A DNA stretch of 10,138 nt from Collinsella sp. GTDB taxonomy: Bacteria > Actinomycetota > Coriobacteriia > Coriobacteriales > Coriobacteriaceae. Shown here one piece after another: positions 1-6,995 of this stretch (positions within the stretch are counted from its first letter, which is position 1; each line of letters starts with the position of its first letter). Position numbers and translations under genes: made by a program. The notes under the pieces are model-generated. The model was not told the DNA's origin. It did no database searches and saw only the letters and a program-made list of their open reading frames with translations. The stretch covers positions 1-10,138 of the forward strand of contig JAIJJM010000045.1 of assembly GCA_022728415.1 (NCBI GenBank). Reading direction: 5' to 3'.

Positions 1-11
1 GTTAATTTCCC

Positions 12-1079
12 ATGTTTGATAAATTAGACGATATATTGATTCACTATGAAGAGCTGATGCTGGAATTAGGCAATCCTTCCGTGACGGAGGATCAGAACCG
101 TTTCCGCAGGCTGATGAAGGAGCAGGCAGATTTAGCGCCGCTGGTAGAGACTTATACGGAATATAAGAAGGCGAAGATGGCTGTGGAAGACAGCCTTACC
201 ATTCTGGACGAAGAAAATGACGAAGAGATGCGTGAGATGGCAAAGGAAGAATTATCCGATGCAAAGAAGCAGATCGAAGCGCTGGAGCAGGAACTTAAGA
301 TTCTTCTTCTTCCCAAGGATCCCAATGATGACAAGAACATCATTCTGGAAATCCGTGCCGGTGCGGGTGGAGATGAGGCCGCTCTGTTTGCGGCTGAGCT
401 GTACCGTATGTATGTGAACTATTCTGAGAGCCAGCACTGGAAAGTGGAGCTGATCAGTGTCAATGAAAACGGAATCGGCGGTTTCAAGGAAGTCGTGGCC
501 ATGGTCACAGGAAAAGGAGCCTATTCCAAGTTGAAATACGAGAGCGGTGTTCACCGTGTTCAGCGTGTTCCGGAGACGGAGAGCGGCGGACGGATCCACA
601 CTTCCACAGCGACTGTGGCGGTTATGCCAGAGGCGGAGGATGTGGATGTGGTAATCGAGGATAAGGACTGCAGGATCGATGTCATGCGTGCTTCCGGTAA
701 CGGAGGCCAGTGTGTCAATACGACGGACTCCGCGGTTCGTCTGACCCATATTCCGACAGGTATTGTTATCTACAGCCAGACCGAGAAATCCCAGCTTCAG
801 AACAAGGAAAAGGCGTTCCGCCTGCTCCGTTCCAAGCTGTATGACATGGAGCTGGAGAAAAGACAGAATTCTGAGGCGGAAGAACGCCGGAGCCAGATTG
901 GTACGGGAGACCGTTCCGAGAAGATCCGTACCTACAACCAGCCCCAGGACCGCGTGACCGATCACCGCATCGGTTTCAACTCCACCTACAACGGCGTCCT
1001 TCTGGGCGATCAGCTCGGCACCGTCATCGAGGCACTTGCCGCCGCCGAGCGAGCCGAGAAGCTGGCACAAGCAGTTTAA
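12..1079 (+). CDS. prfA: Peptide chain release factor 1 (RF1), apparent mosaic gene
   Basis: RF1 recognises UAA and UAG in the ribosomal A site and triggers hydrolysis of peptidyl-tRNA. The 355-residue product is full length for the family. The N-terminal helical domain is followed by the codon-recognition tripeptide of the PxT type (Pro-Glu-Thr, residues 187-189, within VQRVPETES) and the catalytic GGQ loop (231-233, within [14 protein letters not shown]). The ATG at 12 matches the usual MFDKL-type start, but no Shine-Dalgarno sequence is visible in the 11 bases before it. Codons up to about residue 300 are AT-richer and use GGA, AGG, AGA and GAA freely, and the protein resembles Lachnospiraceae RF1. 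From about residue 305 the codons become GC-ending and the tail ([29 protein letters not shown]) has a Coriobacteriia look. The gene is therefore probably a recombinant, although a metagenomic misjoin is possible. Identity as RF1 is secure. Six of the twelve complete genes here end in TAG, so RF1 is needed. Confidence 0.96.
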   Translation: MFDKLDDILIHYEELMLELGNPSVTEDQNRFRRLMKEQADLAPLVETYTEYKKAKMAVEDSLTILDEENDEEMREMAKEELSDAKKQIEALEQELKILLLPKDPNDDKNIILEIRAGAGGDEAALFAAELYRMYVNYSESQHWKVELISVNENGIGGFKEVVAMVTGKGAYSKLKYESGVHRVQRVPETESGGRIHTSTATVAVMPEAEDVDVVIEDKDCRIDVMRASGNGGQCVNTTDSAVRLTHIPTGIVIYSQTEKSQLQNKEKAFRLLRSKLYDMELEKRQNSEAEERRSQIGTGDRSEKIRTYNQPQDRVTDHRIGFNSTYNGVLLGDQLGTVIEALAAAERAEKLAQAV

Positions 1080-1081
1080 GT

Positions 1082-1105
1082 TCCGCCGTTCTACCGAACG
1101 GCGGA
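1082..1105 (+). repeat. Perfect 10-bp hairpin just after prfA stop
   Basis: TCCGCCGTTC and GAACGGCGGA form a perfect 10-bp stem with a four-base TACC loop, starting three bases after the prfA TAA. No T-tract follows, so on its own it is not a standard intrinsic terminator. It may protect the 3' end of the mRNA or act together with the terminator about 45 bases further on. Confidence 0.7.
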
Positions 1106-1119
1106 CCAGCCGACGCTGC

Positions 1120-1219
1120 GCGACGTCCAGAGCGACAATTTGTCATTCAAAAGGCAAGGCATGACCAGAAGGTCTATGCCTTGCCTTTTTCATGCCAACT
1201 TGTTCGCTCTGGACGTCGC
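1120..1219. repeat. Nested palindrome enclosing the prfA terminator
   Basis: GCGACGTCCAGAGCGA (1120-1135) is exactly the reverse complement of 1204-1219. Three or four more bases pair on the inner side with one bulged base (ACAA at 1135-1138 against TTGT at 1200-1203). The loop of this outer stem holds the terminator hairpin. The structure could fold as a long cruciform in DNA or as a two-tier RNA hairpin. It resembles a dispersed intergenic repeat more than a simple terminator, but copy number cannot be judged from one window. Confidence 0.7.
1149..1190 (+). terminator. Rho-independent terminator of prfA
   Basis: A 14-bp stem (AAAAGGCAAGGCAT at 1149-1162 with 1176-1189) continues into a 4-bp GACC/GGTC stem with one bulged T and an AGAA loop. 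The strand ends in five T residues (1186-1190). Because the stem begins with AAAA and ends with TTTT it could also work in the opposite direction. It ends prfA transcription about 70 bases after the stop codon. Confidence 0.8.
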
Positions 1220-1265
1220 TCGCTGTTCATCCTCTACCTGCGGCGTTTCCTTGCTCCGGATGCGA

Positions 1266-1429
1266 TAGTCATTGGGGACGTTCTTAAACGACTAGTCAAA
1301 AGGGACATTCTTGCGGCACTTGGCACTTGGGGACGCTCCTTTTGTGCCGGTAGTTGGGGACGGTTCTTCGTGGCTGGCTGCGAAGACTGTCCCTGACAGC
1401 TAGTCGTTTAAGAACGTCCCCAATGACTA
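1266..1429. mobile_element. REP/MITE-like element with perfect 30-bp inverted termini
   Basis: The 30 bases at 1266-1295 (beginning TAGTCATTGGGGACG, ending CGACTAG) are exactly the reverse complement of 1400-1429. The 104-base interior holds further copies of the core TTGGGGACG at 1327-1335 and 1354-1362, besides those in the termini (1272-1280 and, inverted, 1415-1423). An inner imperfect hairpin at 1357-1393 pairs GGGACGGTTCTTCG with CGAAGACTGTCCC. There is no ORF of the size of a transposase. This layout fits a non-autonomous palindromic element such as those moved by REP-associated (RAYT) or IS200-like transposases. The family assignment is inference; the inverted repeat itself is plainly visible. 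Confidence 0.7.
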
Positions 1430-1745
1430 GGTTGGGCACATTGCTTTGAGATGTTATTCAATCAGCTGTGATGGCCTTTGAGCTGCTTACCTGCTTAAAG
1501 CAAGTGACGGCATATATCCGCTATCGGAAATATTGCTCAAAAAATCGTCCAAGAAGTCGCGGGGCCCTTTTTGGCGCGTCGCGCGTCAAGCGATGTGGCA
1601 AGTATTTGGTTAGGTATTGGTCAGTTTTGGGGCAACCTTGCCAAAAGCTTGACGGATGCAGATATGAACGTCGACAAATGAACACTTTGGATGGGGACAA
1701 ACAAAAATTCTGGGCTGATTCTCGATAATCGCTTCCAATCGTCCC
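1430..1745. other. Spacer with possible decayed ORF (1508-1681)
   Basis: This stretch holds no gene that can be defended. One reading frame after the TGA at 1505 gives a protein-like run of 57 residues (start HISAIGNIAQKIVQEVAGPF, end LAKSLTDADMNVDK) to a TGA at 1679-1681. It has no ATG or ribosome binding site, and its upstream frame is closed at 1496 and 1505. A different frame, from ATG 1468 or 1471, encodes MAFELLTCLKQVTAYI just before it, so a single frameshift could join them. It may be the remnant of a small helical protein of unknown family, or chance. Confidence 0.3.
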
Positions 1746-1772
1746 TTGCCGCGTGCCACCCTCGCGTACAAT
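1746..1772 (+). promoter_or_regulatory. Possible promoter for prmC
   Basis: TACAAT at 1767-1772 is a good -10 hexamer, with TTGCCG at 1746-1751 as a weaker -35 and a short 15-base spacer. Transcription would begin near 1779, about 40 bases before the prmC start. A separate promoter is expected because the terminator and repeats cut prmC off from prfA. Confidence 0.4.
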
Positions 1773-1820
1773 CTCCACCGACATTCGCGCGCCGCCCGGC
1801 GCATAAGAGGGGAGGACCCC

Positions 1821-3080
1821 ATGGCAAACGAGATCTGGACCATCAAGCGTTGTCTCGAGTGGACCAAGGAGTACCTGGCCGAGCGCGGTGAGGAGCACCC
1901 CCGTCTTTCTGCCGAGTGGCTGCTGTGCGCGGCCACGGGCCTGGCGCGTATCGACTTGTATATGCGCATGGACGAGACGCTTAACGCGGACCAGCTCGAG
2001 ACCATGCACGCGGCGGTCGTCCGTCGCGCGAAGGGCGAGCCGCTGCAATACATCACGGGCAGCACGCAGTTTCGCATGATCGACGTCGCGTGCGCCCCCG
2101 GTGTGCTCATTCCGCGCCCCGAGACCGAGATGCTCGTCGAGGAAGTCCTCAATTATCTGGATGCCGAGGTGCTGAGCCCCGAGGCTGCTGCCCGCCAGCG
2201 TGTTGAGCTGCCTTGGAACGATGAGGTCGAGGAGGCGCGCAAGGCCGAGGTCGCGTTGGCAGACGAACGCGCGACCGCCGAGCGCCGTGCTGCCAACCTG
2301 ACGGCCGCTGATGAGGCTGCGCTGGGTAGCGACGTGCTCGGTAGCCGCGCCTATGCCGAGGAGCTTGCCGATCGAGAAGCCGAGGAAGCCGCCGCGCAGG
2401 CAGCAGAAGCCGAAGCCGCGGAAGCCGCGGAAGCCGCCGAGCCCGATCTCGACGAATACGGTATCGCCATTGAGGGCAACGACCAACAGACGACTCCCGC
2501 GCAAGATGCCGCTGCGCCTGCCCCAGCCGAGCCCCGCATCGCCCGCGTTCTCGAGGTCGGCTGCGGCACCGGCTGCATCTCGCTCTCCCTTGCCTGGGAG
2601 CGCCGCGACCACGTCACCTGCACCGCTACCGATATCGAACCGCGCGCTATCGACCTTGCCACCAAAAACCGCGACGCGCTCGGCCTCACGGCAGATGAGG
2701 TTGCCTTTAGCCTCACCAACCTGGTGAGCTCTGTTCCCCGCGAAGAGTGGGGCACCTTTGACGTGCTCGTCTCCAACCCACCCTACATCCCGACCGACGT
2801 CATGCGCTCGCTGCCGCATGAGGTCAAGGACTTTGAGCCCGATCTGGCGCTCGAGGGCGGCGCCGACGGCCTCGATATCTTCCGCCGCCTGCTCAATGCG
2901 GCGCCGTACATGCTGCGCGCCGGCGGCCTGTTTGCCTGCGAGCTCTACGAGGGCGCCCTCGATGCCGCGGCCGAGCTCTGTCGCCAGGCGGGTCTGTCGG
3001 ACGTACGCATCGTCCACGACCTCACCGATCGCCCCCGCATTGTCCGAGCTATCATCACCGAGCCCAAGCAGCGCCAGTAA
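1821..3080 (+). CDS. prmC: Release factor glutamine N5-methyltransferase with large internal insertion
   Basis: PrmC (HemK) uses S-adenosylmethionine to methylate the glutamine of the GGQ motif in RF1 and RF2, a modification that speeds termination. The N-terminal helical domain spans about residues 1-112 (RRAKGEPLQYITG, IPRPETEMLVEE). The Rossmann domain starts at VLEVGCGTGC (243-252), with an acidic motif TATDIEP (268-274) and the diagnostic NPPY (319-322). The ATG at 1821 is chosen because GAGGGGAGG (1807-1814) lies at proper spacing; the frame is open further upstream to TTG 1746 but those codons give no family match. The 419-residue product is far longer than the usual ~280. About 120 residues (roughly 114-238), rich in Ala and Glu and including an EAA repeat tract, separate the two domains. 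The catalytic motifs are intact, so the enzyme is probably active. Confidence 0.94.
   Translation: MANEIWTIKRCLEWTKEYLAERGEEHPRLSAEWLLCAATGLARIDLYMRMDETLNADQLETMHAAVVRRAKGEPLQYITGSTQFRMIDVACAPGVLIPRPETEMLVEEVLNYLDAEVLSPEAAARQRVELPWNDEVEEARKAEVALADERATAERRAANLTAADEAALGSDVLGSRAYAEELADREAEEAAAQAAEAEAAEAAEAAEPDLDEYGIAIEGNDQQTTPAQDAAAPAPAEPRIARVLEVGCGTGCISLSLAWERRDHVTCTATDIEPRAIDLATKNRDALGLTADEVAFSLTNLVSSVPREEWGTFDVLVSNPPYIPTDVMRSLPHEVKDFEPDLALEGGADGLDIFRRLLNAAPYMLRAGGLFACELYEGALDAAAELCRQAGLSDVRIVHDLTDRPRIVRAIITEPKQRQ
2412..2438 (+). repeat. Tandem 9-bp repeat in prmC insertion
   Basis: Three consecutive 9-mers, GAAGCCGCG twice and GAAGCCGCC once, encode Glu-Ala-Ala repeats. They sit within a longer run of related GCC/GAA/GAG codons (residues about 186-207). 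Such a tract can change length by replication slippage in steps of three codons without breaking the frame. Confidence 0.8.
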
Positions 3081-3087
3081 TATTTAT

Positions 3088-3124
3088 TAACTAGTTAGCA
3101 AAAATTATAAATTAGTTTATAATT
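3088..3124. promoter_or_regulatory. hicAB promoter with overlapping dyads
   Basis: TTAGCA (3095-3100), a 17-base spacer and a perfect TATAAT (3118-3123) form a convincing promoter ending 25 bases before the hicA start. The -10 lies inside a perfect 9-bp inverted repeat, AATTATAAA/TTTATAATT with a TTAG loop (3103-3124). A second palindrome, TAACTAGTTA (3088-3097), overlaps the -35. This is the arrangement expected if HicB binds the dyads and represses its own operon, as in other hicAB loci. The binding itself is inference. Confidence 0.65.
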
Positions 3125-3148
3125 AGGACGGCTGAAAGAGGTCGGCCC

Positions 3149-3334
3149 ATGCAACCTCCTTCCTTTCGGGAAATCATTGCCCTACTCAAGCACGATGGAT
3201 TCGTGAAGGTCGCGCAAGTCGGTACTCACGCTAAGTATGTTTCTGGTGACCGTGTTGTCACCGTGAACGGCTCTGGTGGTGATCGACCAAAGAAGGGCAC
3301 GTGGGCAAGTATTCGACGCCAAGCTGGATGGTAG
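3149..3334 (+). CDS. hicA: HicA family toxin (mRNA interferase)
   Basis: HicA toxins are small RNA-binding ribonucleases with a double-stranded-RNA-binding fold that cleave mRNA and arrest growth until neutralised by HicB. The 61-residue product is of normal size. It has the N-terminal FREIIALLKHDGF helix, the catalytic histidine in GTHAKY (His27, where the family has GSHH or GTHH), and the conserved C-terminal KKGTWASIRRQAG (48-60). AAAGAGG at 3135-3141 gives a Shine-Dalgarno seven bases before the ATG. It is the first gene of a two-gene operon; its stop lies 11 bases before the hicB start. Confidence 0.88.
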   Translation: MQPPSFREIIALLKHDGFVKVAQVGTHAKYVSGDRVVTVNGSGGDRPKKGTWASIRRQAGW

Positions 3335-3345
3335 TTGGAGGCAAA

Positions 3346-3792
3346 ATGAGGCAGCGATTTACCTATGACTGCGTTCTCATAAAAGAAGACGACGGTTACT
3401 GCGCCAGCTTCCCGCAGATTCCCGGCGCCTTTGCCGATGGCGATACGCGCGAAGAAGCGATTGTCCATGCCACCGAGGCACTGATGGCGTTTTTGGCCGA
3501 CGACCTCAACAACGGTTTGACTCCGGCAGGGTACGAACGCTCGGCCGAGGTCGTGGCCCTTTCAGTCGAAATCGACCACGAGGACGCTCGGGAAGCGGCG
3601 TGCCGAACATTTAAAGACGCAGCGCAGGACCTCAAAGTCTCCGCTCCGCGGATTACTGCGCTGGTCAAAGCCGGAAAGCTCGATGTTGAACTCGTCGACG
3701 GCCGTCGGATGATAACGATAGACAGCATCGAGCGTTACGCCGCCCAAGAACGCCACGCCGGAAGACCAAAGAAGTTCGTGGCCGTCCAATAA
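3346..3792 (+). CDS. hicB: HicB family antitoxin with C-terminal DNA-binding domain
   Basis: The 148-residue product neutralises HicA by direct binding and probably represses the operon. Residues 1-60 form the typical partial RNase H-like HicB fold (FTYDCVLIKEDDGYCASFPQIPG, then DTREEAIVHATEAL). Residues about 88-143 (TFKDAAQDLKVSAPRITALV, KAGKLDVELVDGRRMI) look like a helix-turn-helix that would contact DNA. The ATG at 3346 is preferred over the upstream GTG at 3301 because GGAGG (3337-3341) sits four bases before it and the protein then begins at the conserved strand. Its likely target is the dyad pair in front of hicA. Toxin-antitoxin pairs often travel between strains, which fits its place between housekeeping genes. 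Confidence 0.9.
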   Translation: MRQRFTYDCVLIKEDDGYCASFPQIPGAFADGDTREEAIVHATEALMAFLADDLNNGLTPAGYERSAEVVALSVEIDHEDAREAACRTFKDAAQDLKVSAPRITALVKAGKLDVELVDGRRMITIDSIERYAAQERHAGRPKKFVAVQ

Positions 3793-3926
3793 CCCCCTCA
3801 CTTTCACCGACTACTAGAGCCGCTCACCAAACCAACATGCGCTTTGGGCAAATAGGTTGAACGTTTCGTGCGAGAATGCCCCACAGTAAACAAACTTGCA
3901 TCAGAGCGTGAGGGGCTGGCATACAC

Positions 3927-4670
3927 ATGCAGACGGTCTATCGGGTATACGAGGGAGCGCGCGAGCCGCATCGGCTTGCAGTCGAGCGCACGGCCGAGCT
4001 ACTCGGTAGCGGCGGCCTGGCGCTTATTCCAACCGAGACGGTCTACGGTGTCGCCGTGGCGGTCAACGCCTTCTCGGATGCCGTTCCACAAGATACAAGT
4101 GAACCTCTGCCGTGGCCGCGCGATCCGCAGGCCACCGTCAACGGCGCCGCGGCCCCCGCACTCGGTACCGGCTATCGTCGTATCTTTACCCTCAAGCAGC
4201 GCGAGCTCACCCAAACGGTTGCCTGGTTGGTCGATGATGCCGAGGCGCTCGACCGCTATGGCGTGGATATCCCTAATGAGGCCCGCGCGCTTGCCCGACG
4301 ATGCTGGCCGGGCGCCCTGACTATCGTGGTCAAGGCGGCCCCCTGCGTGCCGACCTTTATGCGCGCCGCCGACGACACGGTGGCACTTCGCGCTTCGGCC
4401 TCGCCCGTGGTACAAGCGCTCATTCGCGCCTGCGGCAGCCCCCTTGCCTGCACCAGCGCCAACACGCATGGCGCGCCCGCGCCGGCAAGTTTTGCCACGG
4501 TGGAGGAGCGCATCCTGGAGGGGGTCGATGTGGCCGTCGACGCCGGCGAGACCCCGTGCCGCGATGCCTCAACCATTGTGTCGTTTCAGCACGGCGAGCT
4601 CCAGATCCTGCGCCAAGGCGCGCTTCCCGCATTAGATATCGAACGGGTTCTATCCGACCCGATGCAATAG
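3927..4670 (+). CDS. tsaC: L-threonylcarbamoyladenylate synthase (YrdC/Sua5 family)
   Basis: This enzyme makes threonylcarbamoyl-AMP from threonine, bicarbonate and ATP, the first step of t6A modification at position 37 of ANN-decoding tRNAs. The 247-residue protein shows the YrdC-domain motifs in order: PTETVYGV (35-42), the KxR motif (Lys90-Gln-Arg92), CWPGALTIVV (126-135), TSAN (176-179, containing the SxN motif) and STIV (215-218). About 30 extra residues (roughly 45-80, Pro/Ala-rich) lie between TETVYG and the KxR motif. There is no C-terminal Sua5 domain. The start at ATG 3927 is supported by the conserved N-terminal spacing; AGGGG at 3911-3915 is a weak, somewhat distant ribosome binding site. 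It forms a tight pair with glpK, 13 bases downstream. No convincing promoter was seen in the 134-base gap after hicB. A ywlC-type name would be equally suitable. Confidence 0.9.
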   Translation: MQTVYRVYEGAREPHRLAVERTAELLGSGGLALIPTETVYGVAVAVNAFSDAVPQDTSEPLPWPRDPQATVNGAAAPALGTGYRRIFTLKQRELTQTVAWLVDDAEALDRYGVDIPNEARALARRCWPGALTIVVKAAPCVPTFMRAADDTVALRASASPVVQALIRACGSPLACTSANTHGAPAPASFATVEERILEGVDVAVDAGETPCRDASTIVSFQHGELQILRQGALPALDIERVLSDPMQ

Positions 4671-4683
4671 AAAGGCGTAAGCG

Positions 4684-6225
4684 ATGTCGTTGAATCTAGG
4701 TAGCCTGGGCATGGAAGACGCCTCGTTTAGCTTTGGCTGTTCCTACATCATGGCGCTCGACTGCGGCACTACCTCGGTACTCGCGACCATCGTAGACGAG
4801 TACGGCTGCATCGTCGCCCAGGCGCGTCGTAGCGTCAAAACCAGCTTCCCGCGCCCCGGCTGGGTGGAACAGGATCCCATGGAGGTGCTTGCCAGCCAGA
4901 TCGGCGTGATGATGGAGGTTCAGTTTAAGAGCGGCATCCATTCTGACCGCATCGCCGCCATCGGTATCTCCAACCAGCGCGAGACCACGGTGGTGTGGGA
5001 CCGCATAAGCGGCCAACCCATCTATAACGCCATCGTGTGGCAATGCCGTCGAACCGCACCCCTGATCGACGAGCTGGTCGAGCGGGGCGCAGAAGGGCTG
5101 GTGCGCTCCCGCACGGGACTCACGCTCGATCCGTATTTCTCGGCTTCCAAGGTGCAGTGGATCCTCGACAACGTCGACGGTGCGCGTGAGAGCGCGGCGG
5201 CGGGCGACCTTATGTTCGGCACCATCGACACCTGGCTCATCTACAACCTCACTGGCTGTCAGGTCTTTGCCACCGACTACACCAATGCCAGCCGCACCGC
5301 GCTCTTTAATATCCATGCGCTTGATTGGGACGACGATCTGCTGGCGCTTTTCGACGTCCCGCGTTCCATGATGCCCGAGGTTCGTTGGAGCTCGGGCGAC
5401 TACGGCCGTGTCGCGAGCGACATCATGACCAACATGCCACCCATCATGGGCGTGGCGGGCGACCAGCAGGCGTCGCTGTTCGGCCACTGCTGTTTCCATC
5501 CTGGCCAGACCAAAAACACCTATGGCACGGGTTGCTTCATGCTCATGAACACCGGCGACGAGGTCGTTGAATCCAAGAACGGTCTGGTCTCCACGATCGG
5601 CATCGCCGCGGACGGCAAGATCAGCTATGCGCTCGAGGGTTCTGTCTTTGCCGCCGGCTCAACCATGAACTGGCTGCGCAAGAACATGGGCATCATCTCG
5701 AGCGTGAGCGAGTCCGCGCAACTCGCCGCTTCGATCAACGACAACGAGGGCTGCTACTTCGTCCCCGCCTTCGCAGGCCTGGGCGCTCCCTGGTGGGACC
5801 CGCATGCTCGCGGTATCGTGTGCGGGCTGACCGGTGCCTCGAGTCGCGCGACCATTGTGCGTGCGGCCTGCGAGTCCATGGCTTACCAGAGTTATGACGT
5901 GCTGCGCGCCATGGAGCAGGACGTGGGACTTTCGATTGAGCGCCTGTCCGTCGATGGCGGTGCCGCGCGCAACGAGTTCATCATGCAATTCCAGGCCGAT
6001 CTGCTGGATATCCCCGTGCTGCAGTGCGAGACGGTGGAGACCACGGCGATCGGTGTCGCGTACTTGGCGGGTCTTGCCGTCGGCTATTGGGGGGATTTGG
6101 AGGAGCTGGAGCAAAACGCTCAGATCGTTAAGACCTTCCTTCCCCATATGTCCGCCGAGCGCCGCGAGCAAAACCTGGCGGGCTGGCGGGATGCCGTCAA
6201 ACGCTCGCTCAGTACCGTACGGTAG
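4684..6225 (+). CDS. glpK: Glycerol kinase (FGGY family)
   Basis: GlpK phosphorylates glycerol with ATP to sn-glycerol 3-phosphate, for glycolysis and lipid synthesis. The 513-residue protein has the ATP phosphate loop ALDCGTTS (24-31; Cys27 where most have Gln), the glycerol-contact pair in SNQRETT (Arg99-Glu100), the FGGY signature [13 protein letters not shown] (151-163), the catalytic Asp260 in [26 protein letters not shown] (278-291) and the second signature region from GLGAPWWDP (366-374). ATG 4684 is chosen because AAAGG (4671-4675) precedes it; this leaves about 15 more N-terminal residues than usual, and ATG 4711 would give a more typical length but has no clear ribosome binding site. 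The loop before Asp260 has no histidine, so the HPr-phosphorylated His of many Firmicutes GlpK proteins seems absent. No glpF or glpD lies nearby; the partner gene here is tsaC. Confidence 0.95.
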   Translation: MSLNLGSLGMEDASFSFGCSYIMALDCGTTSVLATIVDEYGCIVAQARRSVKTSFPRPGWVEQDPMEVLASQIGVMMEVQFKSGIHSDRIAAIGISNQRETTVVWDRISGQPIYNAIVWQCRRTAPLIDELVERGAEGLVRSRTGLTLDPYFSASKVQWILDNVDGARESAAAGDLMFGTIDTWLIYNLTGCQVFATDYTNASRTALFNIHALDWDDDLLALFDVPRSMMPEVRWSSGDYGRVASDIMTNMPPIMGVAGDQQASLFGHCCFHPGQTKNTYGTGCFMLMNTGDEVVESKNGLVSTIGIAADGKISYALEGSVFAAGSTMNWLRKNMGIISSVSESAQLAASINDNEGCYFVPAFAGLGAPWWDPHARGIVCGLTGASSRATIVRAACESMAYQSYDVLRAMEQDVGLSIERLSVDGGAARNEFIMQFQADLLDIPVLQCETVETTAIGVAYLAGLAVGYWGDLEELEQNAQIVKTFLPHMSAERREQNLAGWRDAVKRSLSTVR

Positions 6226-6347
6226 GGCTGCGACGAGCTGCTCGATATAACAAACCGTTACATTTATGCACGGCGCGCGGCAACAACGACGCCATGCGCC
6301 TTGTCAGCAAGGCCATCTTCCGGCCGCAACGAAAGGGGCATCAACCC

Positions 6348-6995
6348 ATGACCGTCACCTACGATACGTCCCGTGTGACTCTTGTCGATCACCCACTCGT
6401 CCAGCACAAGCTGTCGATCCTGCGCGACAAGAGCACCGGCACCAACCAGTTCCGCCAGCTCGTGCGCGAGCTCGCACTTTTTGACGGCTACGAGGCCATG
6501 CGCGACCTGCCCATGGAAGACGTCGAGGTCGAGACCCCCATCACCACCGCAACGTTTAAGCAGCTCGCCGGCAAAAAGCTCGCCATAGTTCCCATCCTGC
6601 GTGCAGGCCTCGGCATGGTCGATGGCATCCTCGACCTGGTACCCTCCGCTCGCGTGGGCCACATCGGTATGGAGCGCGACGAGGTTACCCACGAGCCGCA
6701 TGAGTATTACTGCAAGATGCCCAAGGATATCGACCAGCGCATCTGCCTGGTTGTCGACCCCATGCTCGCCACGGGCGGTTCGGCCGAGATGGCCATCAGC
6801 TACCTGCGCGAGCGCGGTGTCAAGGATATCCGCATGCTGTGTATCGTCGCCGCGCCCGAGGGCCTCAAGTCACTGACCGCAAAGGACTCCGACGTGCATA
6901 TTTATACGTGCTCCATCGATGACCATCTCAACGAGGCCGCCTACATCGTTCCAGGCTTGGGCGATGCCGGCGACCGTATCTACGGTACGCTCTAG
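6348..6995 (+). CDS. upp: Uracil phosphoribosyltransferase
   Basis: Upp salvages uracil by joining it to PRPP to give UMP in the cytosol. The 215-residue protein is close to the usual ~209. It shows the N-terminal [13 protein letters not shown] (15-27), PILRAGLGM (82-90), the PRPP-binding loop [12 protein letters not shown] (135-146) and the canonical C-terminus [14 protein letters not shown] (201-214). The ATG at 6348 is chosen because GAAAGGGG (6331-6338) precedes it by nine bases and the product then matches the family start; ATG 6294 is also in frame but gives an unmatched extension. It follows glpK after 122 bases in which no strong promoter was seen. The reading frame after the TAG stays open for 58 more codons. 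Confidence 0.96.
   Translation: MTVTYDTSRVTLVDHPLVQHKLSILRDKSTGTNQFRQLVRELALFDGYEAMRDLPMEDVEVETPITTATFKQLAGKKLAIVPILRAGLGMVDGILDLVPSARVGHIGMERDEVTHEPHEYYCKMPKDIDQRICLVVDPMLATGGSAEMAISYLRERGVKDIRMLCIVAAPEGLKSLTAKDSDVHIYTCSIDDHLNEAAYIVPGLGDAGDRIYGTL

Noticed and set aside
252..1070. Minus-strand open frame of 272 codons opposite prfA
   Set aside because: It lies wholly within the well-supported prfA and has no ribosome binding site or domain.
12..1079. Idea that TAG is reassigned or suppressed because RF1 is unusual
   Set aside because: hicA, tsaC, glpK, upp, atpE and atpF all end at TAG exactly where their families end, and RF1 keeps its PxT and GGQ motifs.
1181..1396. Small plus-strand frame across the terminator and the inverted-repeat element
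   Set aside because: It runs through palindromic DNA, lacks a ribosome binding site and gives a low-information peptide.
1266..1429. CRISPR array
   Set aside because: The repeats are inverted and nested, with no regular direct repeats and spacers.
1620..1650. Possible terminator-like hairpin (TTTTGG...CCAAAA)
   Set aside because: The stem needs a two-base bulge and no T-tract follows on either strand.
1521..3017. Long minus-strand open frame of 498 codons opposite prmC
   Set aside because: It is the mirror of a GC-rich gene with clear PrmC motifs on the + strand; the minus-strand protein shows no recognisable domain.
3868..4320. Plus-strand open frame of 150 codons overlapping the start of tsaC
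   Set aside because: Arg/Ser/Pro-rich composition is typical of an out-of-frame reading of a GC-rich gene; tsaC motifs are in the other frame.
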